Source: Tistlia consotensis USBA 355
GTDB lineage: Bacteria; Pseudomonadota; Alphaproteobacteria; Kiloniellales; DSM-21159
Assembly: GCF_900177295.1 (NCBI RefSeq)
Contig: NZ_FWZX01000030.1
Location: forward strand, 22,296 to 86,295
Length of the DNA stretch: 64,000 bases
Reading direction: 5' to 3'
The notes below the pieces were generated by a model. It was given only the letters and a program-made list of their open reading frames with translations. It was not told the origin of the DNA and made no database searches. Shown here piece after piece: positions 1 to 12,825 of the stretch (the stretch's first letter is position 1; each line of letters starts with the position of its first letter). Made by a program: the position numbers and the translations under genes.

Positions 1-211
1 GGTGCTGGACAAGCAGGTCCGCATCGGCCGGCCGATCCACCTGACCGGCCTGGCCGAGGCGACCAGCGGCCCGGCCCACACCGTCGGCGCGGGGCTGCTG
101 GCCTACGCGCTGCAGCAGGACCAGAGGGCGCCGGCCACGGCCGGCGCCGAAGGAGAGGAGGCGGCCGGCAGGATCGGCCGCATCGGGCGATGGCTGAAGC
201 AGCACTTCTAG
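1..211 (+). CDS. ftsA: Cell division protein FtsA, C-terminal fragment
   Basis: This is the last 69 or so residues of FtsA, the actin-like protein that tethers FtsZ to the membrane and recruits later divisome proteins. The gene enters from outside the window in frame from base 2. The visible part has the family's C-terminal RIGRP...[13 protein letters not shown] stretch, followed by a low-complexity Ala/Gly linker. It ends in a short basic and hydrophobic tail ([10 protein letters not shown]), as expected for the membrane-targeting amphipathic helix of FtsA. The next gene is ftsZ, 127 bp downstream. A small hairpin (GGCGGC-AAG-GCCGCC, 251-265) lies between them. Identity rests on this tail plus the neighbour. 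Confidence 0.9.
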   Translation, partial: VLDKQVRIGRPIHLTGLAEATSGPAHTVGAGLLAYALQQDQRAPATAGAEGEEAAGRIGRIGRWLKQHF

Positions 212-338
212 CTTCGGCCGCCACCCCTGGGGGACGGCCTCGGGAGACGAGGCGGCAAGGCCGCCGGCGCCACGCCGGCACAACAGCATCACCGGCGCCA
301 CGCGGGCCGGAACACCGAGCGGTAGAACGGAGGCTACG

Positions 339-2048
339 ATGACTTTGACCCTGAACGTGCCGGATACCGAGCCGCAACTGCGGCCGCGGATCACCGTCGT
401 CGGCGTCGGTGGCGCCGGCGGCAACGCCGTCAACAACATGATCCGCTCCAATCTGGAGGGGGTCGAGTTCATGATCGCCAACACCGACGCGCAGGCGATG
501 AAGCAGTCGATGTGCGAGGCGAAGATCCAGCTCGGCCGCAACATGACGGCGGGCCTGGGCGCCGGCTCTCGGCCGGACGTCGGCCGGGCCGCCGCCGAGG
601 AGGCCCTGGACGACATCCTGGAGCACCTCGACGACGCCAACATGGTGTTCATCACCGCCGGCATGGGCGGCGGCACCGGCACGGGCGCCGCGCCGGTCAT
701 CGCCCGGGCCGCCCGCGAGGCCGGCATGCTGACCGTCGGCGTGGTCACCAAGCCCTTCCAGTTCGAGGGCATCCACCGGATGCGCATCGCCGAGCAGGGC
801 ATCGAGGAGCTGACCCAGTACGTCGACACCCTGATCATCATCCCGAACCAGAACCTGTTCAGGATCGCCAACGAGAAGACGACCTTCGCGGACGCCTTCA
901 AGATGGCCGACGACGTGCTCTACTCGGGCGTGCGCGGCGTCACCGACCTGATGGTCATGCCGGGCCTGATCAACCTCGACTTCGCCGACATCCGCACGGT
1001 GATGACCGAGATGGGCAAGGCGATGATGGGCACCGGCGAGGCCGAGGGCGACAACCGCGCCATCGCCGCCGCCGAGGCCGCGATCTCCAACCCGCTGCTC
1101 GACGACGTGACGATGAAGGGCGCCCGCGGGGTGCTGATCAACATCACCGGCGGCATGGACATGACGCTGTTCGAGGTCGACGAGGCGGCCAACCGGATCC
1201 GCGACGAGGTCGATCCCGAGGCCAACATCATCTTCGGCTCGACCTTCGACGAGAGCCTGGACGGCCGGATGCGGGTCTCGGTGGTCGCCACCGGCATCGA
1301 CCAGATGGTGGTGCAGGAGCCGCGGCCGGTGAACCTGAGCCTGGTCTCGCCGCGTGGCGGCACCGCCCTCAGGCCGGAACGGCCGGCCGCCGAGACCGCG
1401 GCGGCGCGTCCGGAGCGGGCCGTCATGGCCGAGGCGCCGGTCGAGCAGCCGGCTGCCGCGCAGGCGGCCGCCACGGAGGTCGGTGAGTGGCCGTCCTTCG
1501 ACGCGCCGGCCGAGGAGACGCCGGCGCCCGCCGCCGCCGAGGTCGAGCGGGCCCGGGCCGAGGCCGACAGCTTCGTCGCGCCCGAGCCGGTGCGCCCGCC
1601 CAAGCGTCCGGTCTTCGCCGAGCAGCGCCCGGCGGCCAAGCCCGAGCCGTTCAAGGCGGCAGAGTTCGCGAACGCCGCCCAGGCCCACGGCCAGGCCGCC
1701 GCGGAGCAGGCCGGCGGCCAGGAGAAGAGCGGCTTCCGCCTCGGCTTCGGCAAGACCAAGCGGCCGAGCCTGTTCGAGCGGGTGACCGGTGCCGGCCAGT
1801 CGGCCCGTCCGGCCCAGCAGCCCGAGCCGGCCCGGACGCCGTCGCGCGCCGAGCCGCGCCTCGAGCCGCGTCAGGAGCCCCTGGCCGACGCGGCCCCGCG
1901 TCCGGCCACGGCCGCCGGACGCGGCCAGGCCGCAGCCGCCCGCCAGGCCAGTCTGAGCGGGCTGGAGCCGGCCGAGCGCCCGGCCCAGTCCCGGGAGGAC
2001 GAGGACCTGCTCGACATCCCGGCCTTCCTGCGTCGCCAGGCCAACTGA
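339..2048 (+). CDS. ftsZ: Cell division protein FtsZ
   Basis: FtsZ is the tubulin-like GTPase that forms the cytokinetic Z-ring. The globular domain covers roughly residues 15-325. It shows the glycine-rich tubulin signature GGGTGTG at 110-116 and the T7 catalytic loop NLDFAD at 212-217. A disordered Ala/Pro/Glu-rich linker of about 230 residues follows. The protein ends with a conserved C-terminal peptide ([14 protein letters not shown]) that binds FtsA and other partners. At 569 aa it is longer than the roughly 385-510 aa usual in bacteria, all because of the linker. GGAGG sits five bases before the ATG. It follows ftsA and is closed by a strong hairpin at 2101-2135. Confidence 0.98.
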   Translation: MTLTLNVPDTEPQLRPRITVVGVGGAGGNAVNNMIRSNLEGVEFMIANTDAQAMKQSMCEAKIQLGRNMTAGLGAGSRPDVGRAAAEEALDDILEHLDDANMVFITAGMGGGTGTGAAPVIARAAREAGMLTVGVVTKPFQFEGIHRMRIAEQGIEELTQYVDTLIIIPNQNLFRIANEKTTFADAFKMADDVLYSGVRGVTDLMVMPGLINLDFADIRTVMTEMGKAMMGTGEAEGDNRAIAAAEAAISNPLLDDVTMKGARGVLINITGGMDMTLFEVDEAANRIRDEVDPEANIIFGSTFDESLDGRMRVSVVATGIDQMVVQEPRPVNLSLVSPRGGTALRPERPAAETAAARPERAVMAEAPVEQPAAAQAAATEVGEWPSFDAPAEETPAPAAAEVERARAEADSFVAPEPVRPPKRPVFAEQRPAAKPEPFKAAEFANAAQAHGQAAAEQAGGQEKSGFRLGFGKTKRPSLFERVTGAGQSARPAQQPEPARTPSRAEPRLEPRQEPLADAAPRPATAAGRGQAAAARQASLSGLEPAERPAQSREDEDLLDIPAFLRRQAN

Positions 2049-2360
2049 CGGCGCGACCGTCCGGGAGGACGCTGCGGGGTTCGTCCCCGAGCGCTGGTTT
2101 CGACGGCGCCGTTCCCCTCCGGGGCGGCGCCGTCGTCCTGTCCGACGGCCCGCTCCCGCTCCTCGCGCGCGCGAGCGGCCCGGGCCCGGGCCGGCAGCCG
2201 TTGCAGAGTGTAATAAAGAGTGATTTGAGAGACTTCCGGGCCGTTCGCTAGAACAAGGGCAGGAAAAGCGTGGTGCTTCGGGCATTTCCAGGGGGGCACG
2301 CCGAGATCCGGACCGACGGCCAGGAAGGTTCCGGCGGATCGACCAAGCGGCGACGAGGGA
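2049..2360. other. ftsZ-lpxC intergenic region
   Basis: This 312 bp gap has no supportable gene. Its first part holds the hairpin terminator listed separately. From about 2200 to 2240 the sequence turns AT-rich (around GTGTAATAAAGAGTGATTTGAG), unlike the surrounding DNA, so it probably carries the lpxC promoter. I could not assign a convincing -35/-10 pair. Confidence 0.5.
2101..2135 (+). terminator. Hairpin terminator after ftsZ
   Basis: A perfect 11-bp inverted repeat (CGACGGCGCCG at 2101-2111, CGGCGCCGTCG at 2125-2135) surrounds a 13-nt loop in which CCCC and GGGG can pair further. It lies 53 bp after the ftsZ stop. The downstream run is only mildly T-rich (TCCTGTCC), so it may slow or stop transcription without a classic U-tract. 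Confidence 0.7.
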
Positions 2361-3356
2361 ATGGAAGGCAAGATCAAGATGGCTGACGGTTCGAGCTTCA
2401 CGGCGATCACCGGATTCGACGGCGATGTGCATCGCGCCTTCGCCGGCACGGGCGGCGGCCCGTCGGTGCAGACCCAGAGGACGCTGAAGAACGCGATCCA
2501 CTGCTCCGGCATCGGCCTGCACAGCGGGCTGCACGTCGCCATGACCCTGAAGCCCGCCGAGTCCGACAGCGGCATCGTCTTCCGCCGCGTCGACCTGCCC
2601 GGCAGCCCCGAGATCCCGGCGCTCTGGACCCACGCCATCGAGACGCCGCTCTGCACCACCATCGTCACTGGCGACGTCAAGATCGCGACCATCGAGCACC
2701 TGCTCTCGGCCTTCGCCGGCCTCGAGATCGACAACTGCCTGATCGAGATCGACGGGCCGGAGGTGCCGGCCATGGACGGTTCCTCGGCGCCCTTCGTGTT
2801 CCTGATCGAGTGCGCCGGGATCGTCGAGCAGCGCGCGCCGCGCCGCGGCTTCCGCATCCTCGAAGCGGTCGAGGAGAGCGAGCCGCATCGCAGCTGCCTG
2901 GTGAAGCCGGCCGAGACCTTCGAGATGCGCTTCGAGATCGAGTTCGACAGCCGCGCCATCGGCCGCCAGGTCTTCGACTCCGAGATCGACCCCGCGGTCT
3001 ACAAGCGCGACGTCTCGCGCGCCCGCACCTTCGGCTTCCTGCAGGAGGTCGAGGCGCTGCGCCAGCACGGGCTGGCCCGCGGCGGCTCGCTGGAGAACGC
3101 CGTGGTCATCGACGGCGACCAGATCATGAACGAGGGCGGCCTGCGCTACACGGACGAGTTCGTGCGCCACAAGGCGCTCGACTGCATCGGCGACCTCTAC
3201 CTCGCCGGCGGTCCGATGATCGGCCGCTTCGAGGGCATCAAGGCCGGCCACGCCCTGACCCTGCGCCTGCTCAAGAGCCTCTTCGCCCGCGAGGGCGCCG
3301 TGGTCCGCGAGCCGCTGCTGGCCCCGGTCGCCGCCCTGCAGGCCGAGTCTGCCTGA
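2361..3356 (+). CDS. lpxC: UDP-3-O-acyl-N-acetylglucosamine deacetylase LpxC
   Basis: LpxC catalyses the committed step of lipid A synthesis, the Zn-dependent deacetylation of UDP-3-O-acyl-GlcNAc. The zinc ligands are visible as H113 (TIEHLLSAF) and H270/D274 (RHKALD). H297 (KAGHAL) matches the catalytic histidine. At 331 aa it is longer than E. coli LpxC (305). The excess is an N-terminal extension of about 35 residues before the family start (QRTLKNAIHCSGIGLH). A second ATG at 2379 has a better-spaced GGAAGG and could be the real start. Its position just after ftsZ is the common proteobacterial arrangement. Confidence 0.97.
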   Translation: MEGKIKMADGSSFTAITGFDGDVHRAFAGTGGGPSVQTQRTLKNAIHCSGIGLHSGLHVAMTLKPAESDSGIVFRRVDLPGSPEIPALWTHAIETPLCTTIVTGDVKIATIEHLLSAFAGLEIDNCLIEIDGPEVPAMDGSSAPFVFLIECAGIVEQRAPRRGFRILEAVEESEPHRSCLVKPAETFEMRFEIEFDSRAIGRQVFDSEIDPAVYKRDVSRARTFGFLQEVEALRQHGLARGGSLENAVVIDGDQIMNEGGLRYTDEFVRHKALDCIGDLYLAGGPMIGRFEGIKAGHALTLRLLKSLFAREGAVVREPLLAPVAALQAESA

Positions 3357-3510
3357 GCCGGCCGCGCGGCGGCAAGCCCCCGACACCTTCTTCCCGAGCC
3401 TGCCGAGAACCCGGGCCGGACACGGCGCCGCGCGAGGGCTGCCGCCTGCGCTTCGGCCAGGGCGCTCTCGCCGGAGACGACCGGGTTCGCACCGGCCTTC
3501 CGGCTGCCCC

Positions 3511-4269
3511 CTACGGCTTCGCCCGCTCCGGCGGCCGGAGCGGCAGCTTGAAGCGTTGGCGACGCTCCCGGTAGAGCCGCTCGACGCCGGCCATGTTGGA
3601 CAGGGAATCGCGCACGTGAGCGCGGGCCGCTTCGACTGCCCGGGGCACGTCGCGCGCGACGACCGCCTCGACGATCGCCCGATGCTGCCTGACGGCGTCG
3701 TCCCAGGAGTCGAGCAGGAGCACCTCGAGCCAGAGGGCGACCCGGAGCCGCTCGTAGAGCCGCCGGGTCATGTCCTGTAGCGCCGGGTTCCGCGTCGCCG
3801 CCGCGATCACCTCGTGAATCCTCAGCCCGAGTTCCAGCTCGCGGGCGGTTTCCAGGGTCCGGCCGTCCCTTCGCCGGTCCAGCTCGTCGATCTCGGCCAT
3901 CACCGCCGTCACGCGGGCCAGGTCCTCGTCGGTCGCGGTCCGGCAGGCGACCTCCGCGACGTAGCCGTCGAGGCCTTCGCGCGCGACCAGCAGGGCCCGG
4001 ATCGCCTCCGGATCGAAGTGGACCACGCAATACCCGCTGTTCGGCCTGCCGATGACCAGGCCCTCGGCTTCCAGCAGCATGAGGGCCTCGCGCAGCGGGG
4101 TGCGGCTCACGCCGATCATCTGCGAGAGCCGCACCTCGGAGAGCCGTTCGCCCGGATGGAAGGCCGACGACAGGATCATGCCCTTCAGGGATTCGTAGGC
4201 ATGGTGCCGCAACGTCCCGCCCCCGGCATGCGGCGACCTGGCCCCGGGCCCGACAATGTTCTCGCTCAT
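3511..4269 (-). CDS. GntR-family (FCD) transcriptional regulator
   Basis: This is a 252-aa FadR-subfamily repressor. An N-terminal winged helix (LSEVRLSQMIGVSRTPLREA, with the usual SRTPLREAL core) is followed by a helical FCD ligand-binding domain. That domain has candidate metal-binding His and Asp/Glu residues, for example RIHEVI and RQHRAIVEA. The ATG at 4269 (MSENIV) was chosen over an upstream in-frame start because it lies one base after the stop of the permease gene before it, which suggests translational coupling. It is the last gene of an amino-acid ABC transporter operon. I infer that it senses the transported substrate and represses the operon. A matching operator candidate lies upstream of the binding-protein gene. 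Confidence 0.88.
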   Translation of the reverse strand: MSENIVGPGARSPHAGGGTLRHHAYESLKGMILSSAFHPGERLSEVRLSQMIGVSRTPLREALMLLEAEGLVIGRPNSGYCVVHFDPEAIRALLVAREGLDGYVAEVACRTATDEDLARVTAVMAEIDELDRRRDGRTLETARELELGLRIHEVIAAATRNPALQDMTRRLYERLRVALWLEVLLLDSWDDAVRQHRAIVEAVVARDVPRAVEAARAHVRDSLSNMAGVERLYRERRQRFKLPLRPPERAKP

Positions 4270-4270
4270 C

Positions 4271-4987
4271 TCAAGGGCCACCGATCCGTTTGCCGACGCT
4301 CTCGACCTCGTCGAGGTGCGCATGCAGCCGCTTCTCGATTCGCTTGGCAACCAGAATGACGAGATAGACGATGGCGAGATAGAAGGCAGCTGCCGTGGCG
4401 AAGGCCTCGTAGAAGGCGAAATTGCGCGACGCGATGACCCGTGCCACGCCGGTGATGTCCATCACCGTGATGATCGAGACCAGGGAGGTCGCCTGGATCT
4501 GATAGACGATTTCGTTGGTGTAGGCCGGCCAGGCCGCCGCCAGCGCCCGGGGCAAGACGACCAGTCGCAGGCGCTGAAGCGGCGAGAGGCCCAGCGCCAT
4601 GGCGGCCTCGACCTCGCCGTGCGGGACGGCCAGCAGGGCGCCCCGGACGATTTCGGAGCTGTAGGCGCCGGTATTGAGCGACAGGGTCAGAACGGCGCAG
4701 AACCAGGGCTCGCGGAACAGCGACCACAGGCCGAGGCTCTCGAGGCCCTGCCGGAACTGGCCGCTGCCGTAGTAGATCAGGAAGATCTGGGCGAGCAGCG
4801 GCGTGCCGCGGAAGAAGAACACGTAGGCCGTTGCCGGCCAGAAGGCCTCGGCCCTGCGCGAGAGGCGCATCAGCGCGATGGGCACGGCCAGGATCGCCCC
4901 GAACAGGCAGCTCGCCGCCGTGTACTGGAGCGTGATGAGGGCGCCGTTCGCGAAGGCGCCGAGGTGATCGGCGAGGAACGCCAGCAT
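4271..4987 (-). CDS. Polar amino-acid ABC transporter permease (HisM/ArtM type)
   Basis: A 238-aa inner-membrane permease with about five hydrophobic segments. The cytoplasmic EAA motif (VEAAMALGLSPLQRLRLVVLP), which docks on the ATPase, is clear. It matches the His/Glu/Gln/Arg/opine three-gene permease family. The ATG at 4987 overlaps the TGA of the upstream permease by one base (TGATG), so the two are translationally coupled. The C-terminal tail is basic, and the regulator gene starts two bases further on. The two permeases would pair as a heterodimer. The cognate ATP-binding protein is not encoded in this operon. Confidence 0.9.
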   Translation of the reverse strand: MLAFLADHLGAFANGALITLQYTAASCLFGAILAVPIALMRLSRRAEAFWPATAYVFFFRGTPLLAQIFLIYYGSGQFRQGLESLGLWSLFREPWFCAVLTLSLNTGAYSSEIVRGALLAVPHGEVEAAMALGLSPLQRLRLVVLPRALAAAWPAYTNEIVYQIQATSLVSIITVMDITGVARVIASRNFAFYEAFATAAAFYLAIVYLVILVAKRIEKRLHAHLDEVESVGKRIGGP

Positions 4988-5682
4988 CACAGCCTGCCGC
5001 CGACGACGCCGCGGCTGGCCCAGCCTTCGGCCCGCGCCTGCCCCCACATGGAAGCCAGCGTGATGGCGAGGTAGATCAGGCAGGCGACGAGGAAGAAGGT
5101 GAAGGGCATGCGCGTGGCCCGCGCCGCCACGTCGGCATTGCGCATCAGCTCGGGCAACTGGATGACCGAGATCAGCGCGGTCGCCTTGACCAGCACCATC
5201 CAGACGTTGCCGAGTCCCGGCAGCGCATAGCGGAAGAGCTGCGGCAGGATGACGAGACGGAGCGCCGCCAGCCGGCTCAGCCCGAGCACGGCCGCCGCCT
5301 CGTGCTGGCCCGCCGGCACGTTCAGGTAGGCGGCCCGGAAGACCTCGCTGGCGAAGGCGCCGTAGATGAAGGTTATCGTGGCGATCCCGGCAGCGAAGGG
5401 ATTGATGCTGACGACGACCTTGTGCCCGAAGGTCGCGGCGAGGTCCTGCACCAGCGTCGGCGCGCCGTAGTAGACGAGCAGAAGCAGCACCAGCTCCGGG
5501 ATGCCGCGCACGACGGTCGTGTAGGCTTCGACGAGGAGCGACAGGGCCCCGCAGCGGCCGAGCCTGGCCAGCGCCGCGACCATTCCGACGACGCTGGCAC
5601 CGACCATCGAGACGACGGAGACCATGACCGTCAGCTGGACGCCGTCCCACAGCAGCCAGCCGTAGCCCTTCAGGTCCAGCAT
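4987..5682 (-). CDS. Polar amino-acid ABC transporter permease (HisQ/ArtQ type)
   Basis: A 231-aa membrane permease, partner of the 4271-4987 gene. It has five or so membrane segments and the EAA loop (QHEAAAVLGLSRLAALRLVILP). The motif RGIPELVLLLLVYYG near residue 60 is typical of the polar amino-acid permease family. The ATG at 5682 was chosen because upstream in-frame sequence is Ser/Arg/Pro-rich and not homologous in look, and because the permease family begins with such a short cytoplasmic stretch. It lies 34 bp after the binding-protein gene and is coupled by overlap to the next permease. Confidence 0.9.
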   Translation of the reverse strand: MLDLKGYGWLLWDGVQLTVMVSVVSMVGASVVGMVAALARLGRCGALSLLVEAYTTVVRGIPELVLLLLVYYGAPTLVQDLAATFGHKVVVSINPFAAGIATITFIYGAFASEVFRAAYLNVPAGQHEAAAVLGLSRLAALRLVILPQLFRYALPGLGNVWMVLVKATALISVIQLPELMRNADVAARATRMPFTFFLVACLIYLAITLASMWGQARAEGWASRGVVGGRL

Positions 5683-5716
5683 CGGCGCCGGCCGGCGAAG
5701 CGGTCGCGGGGGGCGG

Positions 5717-6490
5717 CTAGCCCCCGTAGACGTCGAAGCCGAACCACTTGGTGGAGAGCTTTTTGTAGACGCCGTTGGCACGGAGCTTGGCGATCGCGCC
5801 CGAGAAGGCCTTCGCGATGTACGCGTCCTCCTTGCGCACGCCGACGCCGGCACCGTAGCCGAACCACGTGGAGCCGGTGTACTCGGGCCCGCGGAACTCG
5901 AAGCCGGCTCCGTCGGGCTTCTTCAGGAAGCCTTCCGATGCCGCGACGACATCGCCCATCAGAGCGTCGATGCGGCCGGACTTCAGGTCGAGATAGGCCT
6001 CGTCCATCGTCGCGTAGACCCTGAGGTCGATGCCCGGGAACCGGTCGCGCAGGAAGCGCTCGAAGCTGGTCGCCCGCTGCGTCCCGACGACGGCCCCCTT
6101 CATGCCTTCCGGCGTGATCTTCAGATCGCTCGACTTCGGCACCACGAAGCGCGCCGGCACCTGGTAGTACTTGTCGGAAAAGGCGATCCGCTGGCGGCGC
6201 TCGTCGGTGATGTAGAGCGACGCGATGATCGCGTCGTACTTCTGCGAAAGCAGGCCCGGAATCAGTCCGTCCCAATCCTGGACGACGAACTCGCAGGTCA
6301 CCTTCATCTCGTCGCACATGGCCCGCGCCAGATCGATTTCGAAGCCCTGCACCTTGCCCTGGTCGTCGAGGTAGTTGAACGGCGGATAGGCCCCCTCGGT
6401 CGCGATCTTCAGAGGATCGGGCAGTTGCTGCGCGGCAGCAGGAGCGACGAGGAGAAGCGAAGCCAAGAGCAGGTAGGCGGCGGCGCGCAT
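5717..6490 (-). CDS. Amino-acid ABC transporter substrate-binding protein
   Basis: A 257-aa periplasmic binding protein (SBP_bac_3 family; lysine/arginine/ornithine/histidine type). The first roughly 21 residues form a signal peptide ending VAPAAA-QQ. The mature start IATEGAYPPFNYLDDQGKVQGFEIDLA is the family hallmark. Later hallmark stretches are DAIIASLYITDERR, the hinge-side GTQRATSFERFL, and the acidic DALMGD. Ligand class is inferred only. The ATG at 6490 has GGGAG a few bases upstream, and in-frame upstream ATGs would spoil the signal peptide. It is the first gene of the operon. Confidence 0.9.
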   Translation of the reverse strand: MRAAAYLLLASLLLVAPAAAQQLPDPLKIATEGAYPPFNYLDDQGKVQGFEIDLARAMCDEMKVTCEFVVQDWDGLIPGLLSQKYDAIIASLYITDERRQRIAFSDKYYQVPARFVVPKSSDLKITPEGMKGAVVGTQRATSFERFLRDRFPGIDLRVYATMDEAYLDLKSGRIDALMGDVVAASEGFLKKPDGAGFEFRGPEYTGSTWFGYGAGVGVRKEDAYIAKAFSGAIAKLRANGVYKKLSTKWFGFDVYGG

Positions 6491-6512
6491 GAGGTGGCTC
6501 CCTGTGTTCATT

Positions 6513-6531
6513 ATTGTATGCAATGATGCAT
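6513..6531. promoter_or_regulatory. Candidate GntR/FCD operator of the ABC operon
   Basis: ATTGTATGCAAT (6513-6524) is a near-palindrome matching its reverse complement at 10 of 12 positions. It resembles the TTGTATACAA-type sites recognised by many FCD-class GntR regulators. It overlaps a second inverted repeat, ATGCA-ATGA-TGCAT (6518-6531). The patch is AT-rich in a GC-rich context and lies 23 bp before the binding-protein start codon, in an operon whose last gene is an FCD regulator. Autoregulation is inferred. Confidence 0.55.
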
Positions 6532-6721
6532 GTAATTCCTGGGCCGTCAACGCTTCCCTGGCTCTCCTCCGGTTCCGGCGGACGCGGACCGCGCCCGGGG
6601 GCGCCGCCGGCAGCCGGCAATCCGCGCGGTCCGCGAGGTACCGAAGGGGGAACCGGCCGCGCCACGGCGCCGGGAATCGGCGGCAAGGCGCCGCGTCGCA
6701 ATGGTCAACAGGGCGGATCGC

Positions 6722-6751
6722 TTGTGGCCGCTCGGCGCTCTCGCCTATAGT
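6722..6751 (+). promoter_or_regulatory. Sigma70-like promoter for bamD
   Basis: TTGTGG (6722-6727), an 18-bp spacer and TATAGT (6746-6751) form a good housekeeping promoter about 50 bp before the bamD start codon. Confidence 0.5.
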
Positions 6752-6800
6752 CCAGCCCGCGATTCCGGTTCAGCACAGCACGGGACAGTCCGAAGCCGCC

Positions 6801-7625
6801 ATGTGGCGCCGATTCCTTACCGCCCTCCGTCTTCCGCTGCTCGCCGTCCTGCTCGCCGCCGCGCTCGCCGGCTGCTCGGGCAAGGAGAAGCCGACCTATG
6901 TCGAGGAGCCGCCGGAACAGCTGTACAACAAGGCGCTCAGCGAGCTGCTGGCCGGCGACTACGAGAAGTCGGCCAAGAGCTTCGACGAGGTCGAGCGCCA
7001 GCACCCCTATTCGGTCTGGGCCTCGCGGGCCCAGCTCATGTCGGCCTACGCCTTCTACCAGGGCGACAAGTACGACGACGCGATCAACGCCCTCGACCGC
7101 TTCATCCAGCTGAACCCCGGCAGCCGCGACATCGCCTATGCCTATTACCTGAAGGCGATCTGCTACTATGAGCAGATCTCCGACGTCGGCCGCGACCAGA
7201 AGAACACGATCGACGCGCTGGACTCGCTCAAGGAGGTGGTGCGCCGCTTCCCGGAGTCGCGCTACGCCCGCGACGCCCAGCTGAAGATCGACCTGGCGCG
7301 CGACCACCTGGCCGGCAAGGACATGGAGATCGGCCGCTACTACGAGAGCCACGGCGAGTACCTGGCGGCGATCAACCGCTTCCAGACGGTCATCAAGGAC
7401 TACCAGACCACGACCCACGTGCCGGAGGCGCTGCACCGCCTGGTCGAGTGCTACCTGGCGCTCGGCGTCTACAAGGAAGCCGAGGCGACCGCCGCCGTGC
7501 TCGGCTACAACTTCCCCGGCAGCGAGTGGTACCAGGATTCCTACGCGCTGCTGACCGGCAAGGACCTGAGGCCGGCCGATCACGAGGGCTCCTGGATCTC
7601 GCAGGTCTGGCACACGGTCTTCTGA
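6801..7625 (+). CDS. bamD: Outer-membrane assembly lipoprotein BamD (ComL)
   Basis: BamD is the essential TPR lipoprotein of the BAM complex that inserts beta-barrel proteins into the outer membrane. The ATG at 6801 gives a lipoprotein signal with lipobox LAGC and lipidated Cys25. TPR-like helical repeats follow (YNKALSELLAGDYEKSAKSFDEVERQHPYS and later repeats). The DIAYAYYLKAICYYEQI stretch is a recognisable BamD core. Length, 274 aa, is normal. It is followed 14 bp later by recN, the usual alphaproteobacterial order after lpxC. Confidence 0.95.
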   Translation: MWRRFLTALRLPLLAVLLAAALAGCSGKEKPTYVEEPPEQLYNKALSELLAGDYEKSAKSFDEVERQHPYSVWASRAQLMSAYAFYQGDKYDDAINALDRFIQLNPGSRDIAYAYYLKAICYYEQISDVGRDQKNTIDALDSLKEVVRRFPESRYARDAQLKIDLARDHLAGKDMEIGRYYESHGEYLAAINRFQTVIKDYQTTTHVPEALHRLVECYLALGVYKEAEATAAVLGYNFPGSEWYQDSYALLTGKDLRPADHEGSWISQVWHTVF

Positions 7626-7639
7626 CGGCGGGCGCGGCC

Positions 7640-11795
<4,156 letters not shown>

Positions 11796-11829
11796 CGGTT
11801 CCGGCGCCGACAACTTCGAGGAATCCCCG

Positions 11830-12243
11830 ATGAGCCAGCACGCCGCCGTCCTCTTCGCCAACGAGGCCTTCTACCTGGCCTTCCGCAACCGCGATTCCGA
11901 GGCCATGGAGGCGCTCTGGGCCGAGGGCGCGACGGTCGCCTGCATCCATCCGGGCTGGCAGGCCGTGGTCGGCCGCGAGGCCGTGCTGGAAAGCTGGCGG
12001 GCGATCCTCGGCGGCCAGCACGCCCCGGTGGTCCGGCTGCGCGGCGCCCGTGCGACCCTGACCGGCGAGGTCGGCATCGTGCTCTGCTACGAGGAGATCG
12101 AGGGCTCGGACAGCCTGCTGGTCGCGACCAACCTGTTCCTGCGCGAGGACGGGGCATGGCGGCTGATCCACCACCAGGCCGGCCCGACCCCGCTGCGCCC
12201 CGACCAGGTCGAGGACCCGGAGGCCGAGGCCCCGCTGCAGTAG
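11830..12243 (+). CDS. Nuclear transport factor 2 / SnoaL-like protein
   Basis: A 137-aa single-domain protein of the NTF2-like (SnoaL_3) cone fold. Supporting stretches are the helix NEAFYLAFRNRDSEAMEALWAEG, then VACIHPGWQAVVGREAVLESWRAI, and the strand-rich second half ending RLIHHQAGP, typical of this fold's closing strand. These proteins bind or convert small molecules, but the family is too diverse to name a substrate. It lies 34 bp after the small unknown gene, with GAGG before the ATG, so it is probably the last gene of the bamD-recN-ligA transcript. It faces the VOC gene, with only a hairpin between. Confidence 0.85.
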   Translation: MSQHAAVLFANEAFYLAFRNRDSEAMEALWAEGATVACIHPGWQAVVGREAVLESWRAILGGQHAPVVRLRGARATLTGEVGIVLCYEEIEGSDSLLVATNLFLREDGAWRLIHHQAGPTPLRPDQVEDPEAEAPLQ

Positions 12244-12260
12244 GCGGGCCTCAGGCCCGC
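12244..12260. terminator. Bidirectional hairpin between convergent genes
   Basis: A perfect 7-bp stem (GCGGGCC-TCA-GGCCCGC) sits immediately after the NTF2-like stop. It contains the stop codon of the convergent VOC gene in its loop. It has no T-tract on either side. Its position between two convergent stops suggests a shared terminator. Confidence 0.55.
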
Positions 12261-12694
12261 GGTCCCCGGGCCGGCGGCCTGTGCGCCGGCCCCTTGAGCT
12301 CGACCGTGTTGCCGGCCGGGTCGCGGACGTAGACCGACGGCCCGTCGCCCTCGGCGCCGTAGCGCTCGCCGGCCTCGACGACCTCGATGCCGGCGGCGGC
12401 CAGGTGGGCGCGCAGGGCCGGCTCGTCGAAGGGCTCGATGCGCAGGCAGAGGTGGTCGAGGTTGCGGCCCTCGGCACCGGGCGCCGCTCCGCCGGCCCGG
12501 CCGAGCTTGCCCTCGACCGTCACGAGATCGATCAGCGAGCGGCCGGCGCGGATCTGGGTCAGGCCGAGCTCCGTCTGCTCCTTCTCGACCGCCAGGCCCA
12601 GCACGCCGCAATAGAAGGCCAGCACCGCCTCGCGGTCGGCGACCCGCAGCACGACGTGGTCGAGGCCCAGGATCTCGAAGCCCGGTCCGGTCAT
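12251..12694 (-). CDS. VOC-family (glyoxalase/bleomycin-resistance) protein
   Basis: A 147-aa vicinal-oxygen-chelate protein with two beta-alpha-beta3 halves. The metal-ligand pattern is visible: LDHVVLRV near residue 12, NLDHLCLRIEPFD in the second half, and the closing VYVRDPAGNTVELKGP with its Glu. The C-terminal half is close in look to metallo-dioxygenase or glyoxalase-like proteins, and the actual reaction is unknown. The ATG at 12694 is preceded by an excellent GGAGGAG. The upstream in-frame sequence is Arg/Ala-rich and was rejected. Confidence 0.88.
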   Translation of the reverse strand: MTGPGFEILGLDHVVLRVADREAVLAFYCGVLGLAVEKEQTELGLTQIRAGRSLIDLVTVEGKLGRAGGAAPGAEGRNLDHLCLRIEPFDEPALRAHLAAAGIEVVEAGERYGAEGDGPSVYVRDPAGNTVELKGPAHRPPARGPRA

Positions 12695-12778
12695 GGCGCG
12701 TTCTCCTCCGCTCGCTTTCGCCTCGACCCTAGCCGAGCGCCGGGCCCGACGGAAGCGAGGAGCTGCCGCCCTCCCCGC

Positions 12779-12806
12779 TTGCACGGGCCCTCGCCTCCGC
12801 TATGCT
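12779..12806 (+). promoter_or_regulatory. Promoter of tRNA-Leu
   Basis: TTGCAC (12779-12784), a 16-bp spacer and TATGCT (12801-12806) lie 20 bp before the mature tRNA 5' end, as expected for a stable-RNA promoter. Confidence 0.5.
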
Positions 12807-12825
12807 GCCGGCCGACGCGACAGGC

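Larger units (their letters stand above)
6491..6800. other. Divergent intergenic region, amino-acid ABC operon / bamD
   Basis: This 310 bp gap has no convincing gene. On its left edge it carries an AT-rich palindromic patch (6513-6531) that should regulate the minus-strand ABC operon. On its right edge is a sigma70-like promoter for bamD (6722-6751). The middle is GC-rich without recognisable structure. Confidence 0.6.
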
